A DNA stretch of 20,191 bases from positions 1 through 20,191 of the forward strand of contig JAKISM010000027.1 in assembly GCA_021648585.1 (NCBI GenBank), in the 5' to 3' direction. Below are positions 7,542 to 15,095 of the stretch, piece by piece. The number at the start of each line of letters is the position of its first letter. Position 1 is the stretch's first letter. A program made the position numbers and the translations under genes. Origin of the DNA: Devosiaceae bacterium. GTDB taxonomy: Bacteria; Pseudomonadota; Alphaproteobacteria; Rhizobiales; Devosiaceae. The notes below the pieces were generated by a model. It worked only from the letters and a program-made list of their open reading frames with translations. It was not told the DNA's origin and searched no databases.

Positions 7542-8528
7542 TTAAGGTTGCACTATCACTCGACCCATAATTTCGCCCTTTAATATGCGCTTGCCATATT
7601 CAGGTAATTGCTCAAGCGTCACCTCGCTAACTAGGGGTGCGTATTTATCTTGGTCAAAATTTTGCGCTAGATTTTTCCATGCTTTTTGGCGTTTTTCAAA
7701 TGGCGCCATAACGCTATCAATACCATATAGATTTACGCCCCGAATGATAAATGGAATGACCGAAGCGTTCCATGTCACCCCGCCTGCCAGCCCAATTAGC
7801 GCAACACCAGCACCAGATTTAACTGCCTTGAGAATATTGCCTAAACTTTCCCCACCAGCACTATCAATCACCCCTGCCCATCTTTCGCTTTCAAGCACTC
7901 GCTTGCTAGGTTCAGCTATTTCTGAGCGATCCATAATAGCGCTTACGCCAAGCATTTTTAACATAGCTTTAGTTTCTTCTCTACCAGTAACGCCAACCAC
8001 TTCATAATTTTCATTAGCCAATAATAATGTAGCAATAGAGCCAACTCCACCCCCCGCACCAGTTACTAATATTTCACCGCTACTAGATTTAAGCCCATTT
8101 TCTTTTAGACGAGAAATAGCTAATTGCGCCGTAAGGCCAGCCGTGCCAATCACCATAGCATCACGTGTTGACATGCTCTTAGGCAATGGCACTAAATAAT
8201 CACCCTCAACTCTTGCCAATTCAGCGTATCCGCCAAAGCGGTTTTCGCCAACTCGCCAACCAGTAAGAATTACCTTATCGCCTTTTTTATAACGCTCATC
8301 AGAACTTGATTGCACCATTCCTGCAAAATCAATACCTGCCACATGCGGATAATTGCGCACCAAACCACCAGCGCCATTTAGACAAAGACCATCTTTATAA
8401 TTTAGCCCCGCCCATTCAACTTTTACTAAAACATTTCCCTTAGGCAAATCACTCTCATCAAGCATTTTAATTGATGAGATAACCCTACCCTCCTCATTTT
8501 TTTCACTTAATAATGCAGAAAATTTCAT
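7542..8528 (-). CDS. acuI: acryloyl-CoA reductase-like MDR oxidoreductase (AcuI/YhdH)
   Basis: A 328-residue zinc-free medium-chain dehydrogenase of the AcuI/YhdH family. Characterised AcuI enzymes reduce acryloyl-CoA to propionyl-CoA with NADPH, in acrylate, DMSP or 3-hydroxypropionate catabolism or in detoxification. Family blocks seen are NYKDGLCLNG (about 43-52), YPHVAGIDFAG, SSDERYKKGDKVILTGWRVGE, the nucleotide loop VTGAGGGVGSIA (about 155-166), RVLESERWAGVIDSAGG and YGIDSVMAPFEKR. No zinc-ligand motif is seen. The start ATG follows the kinase stop by three bases, and its AGGAGG lies inside the kinase end, so it is very probably the last gene of the regulator operon. Substrate is inferred from family; related quinone-reductase-like activities cannot be excluded. 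Confidence 0.85.
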   Translation of the reverse strand: MKFSALLSEKNEEGRVISSIKMLDESDLPKGNVLVKVEWAGLNYKDGLCLNGAGGLVRNYPHVAGIDFAGMVQSSSDERYKKGDKVILTGWRVGENRFGGYAELARVEGDYLVPLPKSMSTRDAMVIGTAGLTAQLAISRLKENGLKSSSGEILVTGAGGGVGSIATLLLANENYEVVGVTGREETKAMLKMLGVSAIMDRSEIAEPSKRVLESERWAGVIDSAGGESLGNILKAVKSGAGVALIGLAGGVTWNASVIPFIIRGVNLYGIDSVMAPFEKRQKAWKNLAQNFDQDKYAPLVSEVTLEQLPEYGKRILKGEIMGRVIVQP

Positions 8529-8531
8529 TAG

Positions 8532-11240
8532 TTATTCCTCCTTTGTTAGTGGTATTTTCACACGAAAACATGCGCCACTATTATTAGTCTCTATTAATTC
8601 CAAGCTACCGCTCATTTTATCAATAATCTCACGAGAAATTGCCAATCCAAGCCCTAATCCTCCGTCATCACCACCCTGAGTTCGTCGCCCACGAGAGAAT
8701 TTCTCAAAGATTAATTCGGCATCTTGTTTTGCAATTCCAGAACCATTATCAGCTATATCAACAATATAAAACCCTGCTTTTGACATAGATGATATAGTAA
8801 TAATCGGATCTTTAGCATCATTATATTTAATCGCATTGGTGATAATATTAATATAGACTTGCGCCAATCGATCAGGCTCAGCATTAATATTATCATTGCT
8901 AGCTTTTGCTCCTCTCTTGAGCAACACATTTTTTTGCATAGCTATCGGACTACAAATATTAATAGTCCTCTCCAATATTTCTTCACCATTCACCAAGCGA
9001 TTTACCCAAATTCTCTCGCCCTTTTCAAGCGCATTAAGGTCAAGAATTTCATCAAGCAAATTAGTCAATCGCTTGCTTTCTTGATTAATTGTTGAAACAA
9101 ATTTATTGCGCTGCTCATCACCTATATCATCATGGGTCAGCAATATTTCTGAAAACGAGCGAATAGAAGTCATAGGCGTTCTCACCTCATGGCTAACTTT
9201 TGACAGAAAATCATCTTTTTGTTTGTCTAATTGCGTTAGACTTTCATTTGCTTGTTTTAGCTCTTTTGCCGTTGCTCTTAGTTTTTTTGTTGTTTGCTCT
9301 AATCGTTGCGAATATTCAATTACTTGTTGGGTTTCATCAGCAATTTGCATCACTTCTTCAAGTGATACTTCACCACCAGATAAAACCTTTGAAAGCACCA
9401 CATGCGCCGATGCCGCCCCAATAGTTCCTGCCAACTCTTTTTCAAGACGTGAAATAAATTCAGAAGTAACGATTAACTCCTCTCGTTTAACGCCACTTTG
9501 TTTGGCAAATCCTTCAAATATTTCATAGGCTCTTTTACCCCCCAAAACCCTTTGCGCCACAAACATTAAATCATTGGCAGTAGCAGAACCTCTAACTAAT
9601 TCCGCTTGGCCTGTTTTTTTAAGCGAAAAAACATCAACAAACATATTTGCCTGAATTCTCTCTAGGCTTGATTGTTTGGTAAATAAAGAAACCACAATTA
9701 AAGTTACAACATTTAACAAAACAGACCAAAAAACTGAATGAACCAGCGGATCCATATTACTCATACCAAATAGAGCTTGCGGTCGTAAAAATTCTAAGCC
9801 AAAAGGCCCCTCAGAAATAAGATTAGCAACCGCTTGGCTTGAGTTTTCAAAGCTTGGCAAAAACAACGTCCATGCCCAAACTAAAAACCCGATAAATGTT
9901 GCCCAAATTGCACCGTTAACGCTCGCCTCTCGCCAATAAAGCGCAGCAATCATTGAAGGTAAAAATTGCGCCACCCCTGCAAACGCAATTAAACCCATCG
10001 AAGCTAGCGCATCAGAATTGCCAGAAAACCAAAAATATAAGAACCCTAAAAACAATACAAAGATAATAGAAACTCGCCTTGATGTGAGTAACAATCTTGT
10101 AACTCCACGCCCATCTTCTGTACCTAGATTTTCTGAACTCCTAAGTGCAATTGGCATCACAATATGATTTGAAATCATAATTGAGAGCGCAATAGTTGCG
10201 ATAATAATCATTGATGTTGCACTAGAAAACCCACCAATAAACGCAAATAATGCTAATAATGTATTGCCCTCAGCTAAAGGCAAAGTAAGCACAAACATAT
10301 CAGGGTTAGAGCCTTCTGGCAGTGCTGTTAAGCCATAAAGCGCTATTGGAATAGTGAACAAGCTCATCAAAAATAAATAAGCAGGAAACGCCCAACCAGC
10401 AGTTCTTAAATGTCCCTCGTTCGCATTTTCAACAACCGTTATTTGAAACTGGCGTGGTAAACACAAAATTGCCGCCGCCGAGAGAAATAATATTGCAATC
10501 CAGCGTGGGCCAAAACTATCCGCCCTATATATATCTATTCCAGCTTCATTGGCTTTTGCAAAAATGTTGCCAACTCCGCCGCCAACGAAAAACACAACAA
10601 AAATACCAACCGCAATAAACGCCACTAATTTTACAATCGCCTCAAATGCAATCGCTGCCACAACGCCATGATGTTGCTCATTGGCATCAACATTTCTTGT
10701 TCCAAAAAAGATAGTAAATAGCGCCATTAAAGCGGCAATACCAAGTGCTAATGTTCCATCACCAAACCCAGATATTGCACTTGAATTACCACTAGCTGAA
10801 ATCACCTGAATAGAATTAGTTATGGCTTTTAATTGCAGAGCAATATATGGCGTAGTGCCAATCACCGCTATTAGTGTAACCAGCACACCAAGCCTATTTG
10901 ATTTACCAAATCTTGACGATAAAAGATCCGCGATAGAAGTTATTCGTTGCTCTCGCCCCACCCGAACAAGTTTTCGCAAAATAAACCACCACCCAACAAA
11001 GACAAGAGTTGGACCAAGATATATTGCTAAAAATTCTAATCCATTACGAGCAGCTGAGCCAACCGCACCATAAAATGTCCAAGAAGTACAATAAACCGAA
11101 ATTGAAAGCGTATAAACTAAGGGTGAATTAAGAAAACTCTTCTTACCCATTTTTTGGCTTCTATCGCTAAAATATGCCAAAATAAATAATAGAAATATAT
11201 AGGCAACAGCTATAAATATTACAAAATTAGCTGATAACAT
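8532..11240 (-). CDS. sodium:solute symporter-histidine kinase fusion (CbrA/CrbS-type sensor)
   Basis: A 902-residue membrane sensor kinase. Residues about 1-520 form a sodium:solute-symporter (SSS) domain with roughly a dozen hydrophobic helices, for example VYTLSISVYCTSWTFYGAVG and the run GGFSSATSMIIIATIALSI. A STAC-like linker follows (about 556-620; MFVAQRVLGG, ELAGTIGAASAHVVL), then a coiled coil (about 630-678). The DHp helix has the H-box VSHEVRTPMTSI with phosphoacceptor His684. The ATPase domain shows N-box NIITNAIKYND, G1 DNGSGI and G2 GGLGLGLAI. I see no PAS domain, unlike CbrA. In known relatives (CbrA; CrbS/MxtR, which controls acs) the transporter part senses or moves a nutrient. 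Its start overlaps the stop of the small membrane gene (TAATG), indicating translational coupling. Ligand unknown; a small carboxylate is inferred from context. Confidence 0.93.
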   Translation of the reverse strand: MLSANFVIFIAVAYIFLLFILAYFSDRSQKMGKKSFLNSPLVYTLSISVYCTSWTFYGAVGSAARNGLEFLAIYLGPTLVFVGWWFILRKLVRVGREQRITSIADLLSSRFGKSNRLGVLVTLIAVIGTTPYIALQLKAITNSIQVISASGNSSAISGFGDGTLALGIAALMALFTIFFGTRNVDANEQHHGVVAAIAFEAIVKLVAFIAVGIFVVFFVGGGVGNIFAKANEAGIDIYRADSFGPRWIAILFLSAAAILCLPRQFQITVVENANEGHLRTAGWAFPAYLFLMSLFTIPIALYGLTALPEGSNPDMFVLTLPLAEGNTLLALFAFIGGFSSATSMIIIATIALSIMISNHIVMPIALRSSENLGTEDGRGVTRLLLTSRRVSIIFVLFLGFLYFWFSGNSDALASMGLIAFAGVAQFLPSMIAALYWREASVNGAIWATFIGFLVWAWTLFLPSFENSSQAVANLISEGPFGLEFLRPQALFGMSNMDPLVHSVFWSVLLNVVTLIVVSLFTKQSSLERIQANMFVDVFSLKKTGQAELVRGSATANDLMFVAQRVLGGKRAYEIFEGFAKQSGVKREELIVTSEFISRLEKELAGTIGAASAHVVLSKVLSGGEVSLEEVMQIADETQQVIEYSQRLEQTTKKLRATAKELKQANESLTQLDKQKDDFLSKVSHEVRTPMTSIRSFSEILLTHDDIGDEQRNKFVSTINQESKRLTNLLDEILDLNALEKGERIWVNRLVNGEEILERTINICSPIAMQKNVLLKRGAKASNDNINAEPDRLAQVYINIITNAIKYNDAKDPIITISSMSKAGFYIVDIADNGSGIAKQDAELIFEKFSRGRRTQGGDDGGLGLGLAISREIIDKMSGSLELIETNNSGACFRVKIPLTKEE

Positions 11241-11500
11241 TAATTCTCGCCTTCAATATCATCAGCTTCAAAACTATCATTATTCTGCTCTAAAGTTGGG
11301 CTATCGGAGAGATGTCTTGAGAGAAAAAAAGTCGCAATGATTAGTAATATCCAAAGCGAAAATAGATAAATAATTATAAGTGGCGCACCAAATATTAGCA
11401 CCTCAACATTAAAAACATTTAGCAATGGCGGGACAATTAAAATTGCCCCAAAGATAGAAAGTGCTAACGCTCCATTTTCTATTTTTCTACGATTGCTCAT
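11240..11500 (-). CDS. small two-helix membrane protein (CbrX-like)
   Basis: An 86-residue protein starting MSNRRKIENG, with two predicted membrane helices (about 10-29 and 34-58; the second contains FGAPLIIIYLFSLWILLIIA) and an acidic soluble tail. A frame-open start exists at 11527, but the Met at 11500 is preferred because the protein then begins just before the first helix. This start overlaps the response-regulator gene by 14 bases and has only a weak AAGAAG ribosome site, which suggests coupling. The stop overlaps the kinase start as TAATG. A small hydrophobic protein coupled upstream of a transporter-kinase recalls CbrX before CbrA in Pseudomonas. A role as partner or stability factor of the SSS domain is inference. 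Confidence 0.7.
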   Translation of the reverse strand: MSNRRKIENGALALSIFGAILIVPPLLNVFNVEVLIFGAPLIIIYLFSLWILLIIATFFLSRHLSDSPTLEQNNDSFEADDIEGEN

Positions 11501-11903
11501 TATCAGCTTCTTTATTTTGTTGATCATAAAAACCAGCTAAATTCAATAATTGCCTAACCCCATCAACAACATCATCATTGGCATAGGGTTTTGTAATAAA
11601 AGCATTAGCACCAAATTCTTCTGCCTGCTTTTTATCTTGCCTTTGCCCTTTAGCGGTTAAAATTAGCACTGGTAAATTTCTAGTTTGCTCATTAGCACGC
11701 AAGCGTTTTAACACTTCAAAACCAGATAATTTAGGCAACATAACATCTAAAACCATCATTTTAGGTTTTAGGATTTTAATAATTTCAAGCGCCGCCTCGC
11801 CATCAGTTACAGAACTAACTGAAAAACCAGCACGTTTAAGAATAAATTCCAAGGATTCCAAAATCCCCGGCTCATCTTCTGCTATAAGAACATCAACGCT
11901 CAA
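11487..11903 (-). CDS. receiver-only response regulator
   Basis: A 138-residue single-domain response regulator. It has the acidic pair E9-D10 in IAEDEPG, the phosphoacceptor Asp53 in VLDVMLPKLSGFEVL, the switch Thr in LILTAKG and the conserved Lys in FITKPYA. After the receiver only a short polar tail rich in N, Q, E and D remains, with no DNA-binding or enzymatic domain. The frame is open to an ATG at 11930, but I place the start at the TTG at 11903 because AGGAGG lies six bases before it and the ATG would itself contain this ribosome site within the coding part. Known CbrB and CrbR partners of similar kinases have DNA-binding output, so this partner differs. It sits 68 bases downstream of the ScfR gene in the same direction. 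Confidence 0.88.
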   Translation of the reverse strand: MSVDVLIAEDEPGILESLEFILKRAGFSVSSVTDGEAALEIIKILKPKMMVLDVMLPKLSGFEVLKRLRANEQTRNLPVLILTAKGQRQDKKQAEEFGANAFITKPYANDDVVDGVRQLLNLAGFYDQQNKEADNEQS

Positions 11904-11971
11904 AAGCCCCCTCCTTTTACCTAAAACCAATTAAACAGCAAACAAGCAACAGAACCAAGTGATTTATTTCA

Positions 11972-13546
11972 TTACATCATTTGATTTGGATAAAGCGCTT
12001 CTTCTTGACGATGAACACAATCATCTAACACGCATAAGCGGCAAGCTGCCCCAACCAATATATCAGCTTTTTCATCATCAAGGTCTAAACCACGGGCATA
12101 AATTGTACGTTTAGCATCTGATATTTTGCACGCCAACATTACAGATGAATAAAACTGTTGTTCCTTAAAAGTCGCTAAGCGCTTAGTAACAGTTTTTGCA
12201 ATGAATAAATAACGAGAACCATCTGAAAATCTTACAATCTGACGAACTGTTTGAGAGGCTGTTTGAAAGGCCTTATATATTGCCCACAAGGGGCAAGCAT
12301 GGCCAGAACTAGGTAATAACAACCCCTCAAGCGGAAAATGTTTGGTTAGCCGCCCAGCAGGGTCTGATCGTAAAAACCCAAAAGCAATTCCTGAATTATC
12401 CTTTTTTCTTAAGGTTACAAGACGGTGCGCCACTTGCTCAAAACTTGTTGCATATTTTTGCACTAAATAATCAATATCATAATTGCTTTTATTTGCATCA
12501 TCTAAAATCTGCTCATATGGAAATATTATAGCGCTAGCTAAATAATTAGAGAAAGACCTAAGTGCTAGATTTTTAGCGCTATAAGAAGTTAATCTTTTAT
12601 CATTTGCTAAAGCATTTAATAAATCCTCTTCCGCTAAGCGACCATAAAGACTTGCTAATTGAAATTGCCGAGTTGCCGATCTAGTTGAGCCTTGAAAAAA
12701 CATAATTTTCTTTTCTTCATCAAAATAATGATGCCTAAAAAAATTCTTTTCGTGATTATCTGCTAACCAAGCCTCTTCAACTTTTATGCCAAATCTTTCC
12801 TTCAAACTATAACGAAGGGCAGCTTCATTCATCACTGCATCTTTAACTATTTCTTTGTGTAAAACCTGCGCCCTATCCTCAAGCACTGGGAAATAATTTT
12901 TCTCAGCAATAATTAAATCATCAAGTTCACGAACTGGAGTAATAGTTTTGCGTAATTGTGTGCTTTGGTCAAAATGCCCAATTAGGTTTTGCGCTACATC
13001 AGATAGGTTATTTGAATATTGCCCAATGGATCGTAAAAATTTCTTTTCTTCCTCATCAGAAAGATCAGCAACATTTTGCAAAATTTCAGCACTAGAGTGG
13101 ATTGCTGTTATTTTACTAAGCACTTGGTGCAATAATTCAGAAAAAAGCGGATCAGATTCTAAACGGTTAACATAGGCCTCAATATTAGCATTTGCATCAA
13201 TATAGGAGCGATATATTCTGATTAAAACAGCAGCCAAGTCTGGAAATTGTGCAACAAATTCTCTTATTTCTTTTGCGCTTAAATCAAATCCTTTAATAAT
13301 TGCATCAGCAAGCAATTCCTCAATATCTGAAATAAGCCTTTGCTCACCCTCTCCACTTAAAAGATGAAGCTCCATTTCTAGCGCTTTAGCAATTTTTTGT
13401 AGTAAAAGTCCCCCCACATCACGCTTTGATGCTTCAATCAGGTTAAGATAGCTTGGCGATATGCCGATTATTTTAGCCAAATTAACCTGAGAAATATTCA
13501 ATATTTTCCGTTGGTTACGTATTCTAAAGCCTATTGGGGCACGCAT
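11972..13546 (-). CDS. XRE/ScfR-family short-chain acyl regulator (PrpR/RamB-like) with a DHp-like segment
   Basis: A 524-residue transcription regulator. Residues about 8-62 form an XRE helix-turn-helix (IRNQRKILNISQVNLAKIIG, SPSYLNLIE). Residues about 134-191 resemble the DHp helices of a histidine kinase, around His140. A region with IrrE-like outline follows (RQFQLASLYGRLAEEDLL near residues 290-310), but the HExxH metalloprotease motif is absent. The C-terminal ScfR part holds Cys418 in HACPLW and a CRLCxxxxC motif with Cys502, Cys505 and Cys510, four Cys that could hold an iron-sulfur cluster as reported for mycobacterial PrpR. Relatives (RamB, PrpR) control acetate, propionate or glyoxylate genes and respond to acyl-CoA-type signals. 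AAGGTG lies eight bases before the ATG. It is divergent from the ABC-transporter/acs operon, its likely target. Confidence 0.87.
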   Translation of the reverse strand: MRAPIGFRIRNQRKILNISQVNLAKIIGISPSYLNLIEASKRDVGGLLLQKIAKALEMELHLLSGEGEQRLISDIEELLADAIIKGFDLSAKEIREFVAQFPDLAAVLIRIYRSYIDANANIEAYVNRLESDPLFSELLHQVLSKITAIHSSAEILQNVADLSDEEEKKFLRSIGQYSNNLSDVAQNLIGHFDQSTQLRKTITPVRELDDLIIAEKNYFPVLEDRAQVLHKEIVKDAVMNEAALRYSLKERFGIKVEEAWLADNHEKNFFRHHYFDEEKKIMFFQGSTRSATRQFQLASLYGRLAEEDLLNALANDKRLTSYSAKNLALRSFSNYLASAIIFPYEQILDDANKSNYDIDYLVQKYATSFEQVAHRLVTLRKKDNSGIAFGFLRSDPAGRLTKHFPLEGLLLPSSGHACPLWAIYKAFQTASQTVRQIVRFSDGSRYLFIAKTVTKRLATFKEQQFYSSVMLACKISDAKRTIYARGLDLDDEKADILVGAACRLCVLDDCVHRQEEALYPNQMM

Positions 13547-13568
13547 GTTAATTTCACCTTGTCAAATA

Positions 13569-13640
13569 ATTTACAAAAATAACTAAAGCATAGTTCAATT
13601 ATTTACAAGATTTTATAATAATTACAATGCTCTATTGCAA
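13569..13640. promoter_or_regulatory. cluster of four TTRCAA-type boxes, possible ScfR operator
   Basis: Four same-direction octamers occur between the divergent operons: ATTTACAA (13569-13576), ATTTACAA (13601-13608), AATTACAA (13620-13627) and TATTGCAA (13633-13640). They share TTRCAA. RamB/PrpR-type regulators are known to bind TTTGCAAA-like sequence, so these are candidates for binding by the adjacent ScfR protein. AT-rich background raises the chance level, so this is tentative. Confidence 0.35.
13612..13640 (-). promoter_or_regulatory. candidate promoter of the scfR-kinase-acuI operon
   Basis: On the minus strand TTGCAA (13640-13635) and TATAAA (13617-13612) are separated by 17 bases, placing the RNA start near 13605, about 60 bases before the regulator start codon. 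This is the best sigma-70-type match in the gap. Its -35 hexamer is the same palindromic TTGCAA used by the rightward candidate promoter. Confidence 0.5.
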
Positions 13641-13664
13641 TCATTTTCAAACTAATAATAAGAT
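13635..13664 (+). promoter_or_regulatory. candidate promoter of the ABC transporter-acs operon
   Basis: TTGCAA (13635-13640) and TAAGAT (13659-13664), 18 bases apart, would start RNA near 13671. The -10 is only moderate, consistent with an activator-dependent promoter, but this is inference. The shared -35 palindrome ATTGCAAT (13634-13641) overlaps the putative regulator half-sites. Confidence 0.4.
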
Positions 13665-13687
13665 TACTTCTGGAGGATTGCGTCATA

Positions 13688-13708
13688 AATGATGTACGCC
13701 TCATCATT
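13688..13708 (+). other. leader hairpin directly upstream of a strong ribosome site
   Basis: AATGATG (13688-13694) pairs with CATCATT (13702-13708) around a 7-base loop. Three bases later comes AAAGGAGGA (13712-13720), six bases ahead of the solute-binding-protein ATG. The hairpin leaves the ribosome site free and may stabilise the 5' end of a highly expressed mRNA. Confidence 0.35.
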
Positions 13709-13725
13709 CCTAAAGGAGGAAAATA

Positions 13726-15072
13726 ATGAGCAATATTAAAAACGGCGTTAATCGTCGTAAAGTGCTAAAGGGAGCAACGGCTGGTATTATTACTGCTGGT
13801 GTAGCACCAACAATTTTCACTAAAGGCGCATGGGCGCAAGAGTTCCGTAACGACCCTAAAGGTGGTGATGTTATTCTTGGCTTTAATGTTCCACAAACTG
13901 GCCCCTATTCTGATGAGGGTGCTGACGAATTGCGTGCCTATACGCTTGCCGTTAAACATCTAAACGGTGAAGGTGATGGCGGCATGCTAAATACTATGCA
14001 GCCATCAAATCTTAAAGGTAACGGTATTCTAGGCCAAAAAGTTACTTATGTTACTGGTGATACTCAAACCAAATCAGATGCGGCACGTGATAGTGCTCGT
14101 CGTATGATTGAACGTGATGGTGCTTTAATTATTACTGGTGGATCATCTTCTGGTGTGGCGGTTGCTGTGCAAGCGCTTTGCCAAGAAATGGGCACAATCT
14201 TTATGGCAGGTCTCACTCACTCTGATGACACAACAGGTAAAGATAAAAAGCGTTATGGCTTTAGGCATTTCTTTAATACCTATATGACTGGTGCTGCACT
14301 CGCTCCTGTGCTTAAGGACGAATATGGCTCTGATCGTGTAGCTTATCACTTAACATCTGATTATAACTGGGGTTATACGCAACAAAGAGCGATTAAAGAT
14401 GCGACCGAAGCTATTGGTTGGAGAACTGAAAAAACCGTACTTACGCCTGTTGGGCAAGGTGACTTTTCTCAATATATTACACCAATTTTAAACTCTGGTG
14501 CTGATGTTATTATTTTGAACCACTATGGTAAAGACATGGTCAATTCATTGACACAGTCTATTCAGTTTGGTCTTAGAGATCGCCAAGCTAATGGTAAAAA
14601 TATTGAAATTGTTGTGCCATTATTCTCTCGTCTTATGGCGCAGGGTGCTGGTGAGAATATTAAAGGTATTCTAGGTTCAGCCAACTGGAACTGGTCATTA
14701 CAAGACGAAGGTTCAAAAGCCTTTGTTAAATCATTTGGTGCTGAATATGGCTTCCCGCCATCAATGGCTGCTCATACATGTTATGTGCAAACATTGCTTT
14801 ATGCTGATGCATGTGAGCGTGCTGGCACTCTTTATCCGCCTGAAGTTATTAAGGCGCTTGAAGGTCATAAGTTTGATGGCATGGGTAATGGTGCAACTGA
14901 ATATCGTGCCGAAGATCACCAGTGCTTCAAAGATGTTCTTGTGGTGCGTGGTAATGCTAACCCAACTTCACAATTTGATCTACTTGAAGTTGTGCAAGAA
15001 GTTCCTCGTGCTCAAGTTGAGTATGATGCTTCTATCTTTGGTGGCGAACTCGGACCATACGAAGTTTCTTAA
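13726..15072 (+). CDS. Tat-exported ABC transporter solute-binding protein (HAAT family)
   Basis: A 448-residue periplasmic binding protein of the branched-chain amino acid/amide (HAAT, Peripla_BP_6) family. It has a twin-arginine leader: Arg10-Arg11 in NRRKVLKG, a hydrophobic region to about residue 31, and a probable cleavage after AWA at residue 37. The mature part begins GGDVILGFNVPQTGPYSDEG, the usual first strand and ligand loop. It is longer than LivJ, closer to the size of urea- or aromatic-acid-binding relatives. AAAGGAGGA just upstream is a near-perfect ribosome site, matching the high expression typical of binding proteins. It opens the operon with two permeases, two ATPases and an acyl-CoA synthetase, so the ligand is more likely a carboxylic acid than an amino acid (inference). 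Tat export suggests folding or cofactor loading in the cytoplasm. Confidence 0.9.
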   Translation: MSNIKNGVNRRKVLKGATAGIITAGVAPTIFTKGAWAQEFRNDPKGGDVILGFNVPQTGPYSDEGADELRAYTLAVKHLNGEGDGGMLNTMQPSNLKGNGILGQKVTYVTGDTQTKSDAARDSARRMIERDGALIITGGSSSGVAVAVQALCQEMGTIFMAGLTHSDDTTGKDKKRYGFRHFFNTYMTGAALAPVLKDEYGSDRVAYHLTSDYNWGYTQQRAIKDATEAIGWRTEKTVLTPVGQGDFSQYITPILNSGADVIILNHYGKDMVNSLTQSIQFGLRDRQANGKNIEIVVPLFSRLMAQGAGENIKGILGSANWNWSLQDEGSKAFVKSFGAEYGFPPSMAAHTCYVQTLLYADACERAGTLYPPEVIKALEGHKFDGMGNGATEYRAEDHQCFKDVLVVRGNANPTSQFDLLEVVQEVPRAQVEYDASIFGGELGPYEVS

Positions 15073-15095
15073 AAACTAATCCTAAGACTAATAAT

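Noticed and set aside
8859..9528. Several open frames on the plus strand inside the kinase gene.
   Set aside because: They are antisense shadows of a clearly coding 902-codon gene, lack ribosome sites and encode no recognisable domain.
8532..11240. Acetate or proline permease (ActP/PutP) as a plain transporter.
   Set aside because: The frame continues through a STAC-like linker into complete DHp and ATPase domains, so it is a sensor kinase fusion.
11904..11930. ATG start at 11930 for the response regulator.
   Set aside because: The AGGAGG ribosome site lies downstream of that ATG and is correctly spaced for the TTG at 11903, just before the receiver domain.
14723..15079. 118-codon frame overlapping the binding-protein gene.
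   Set aside because: It lies in another frame of a confident gene and its composition is that of a frame shadow.
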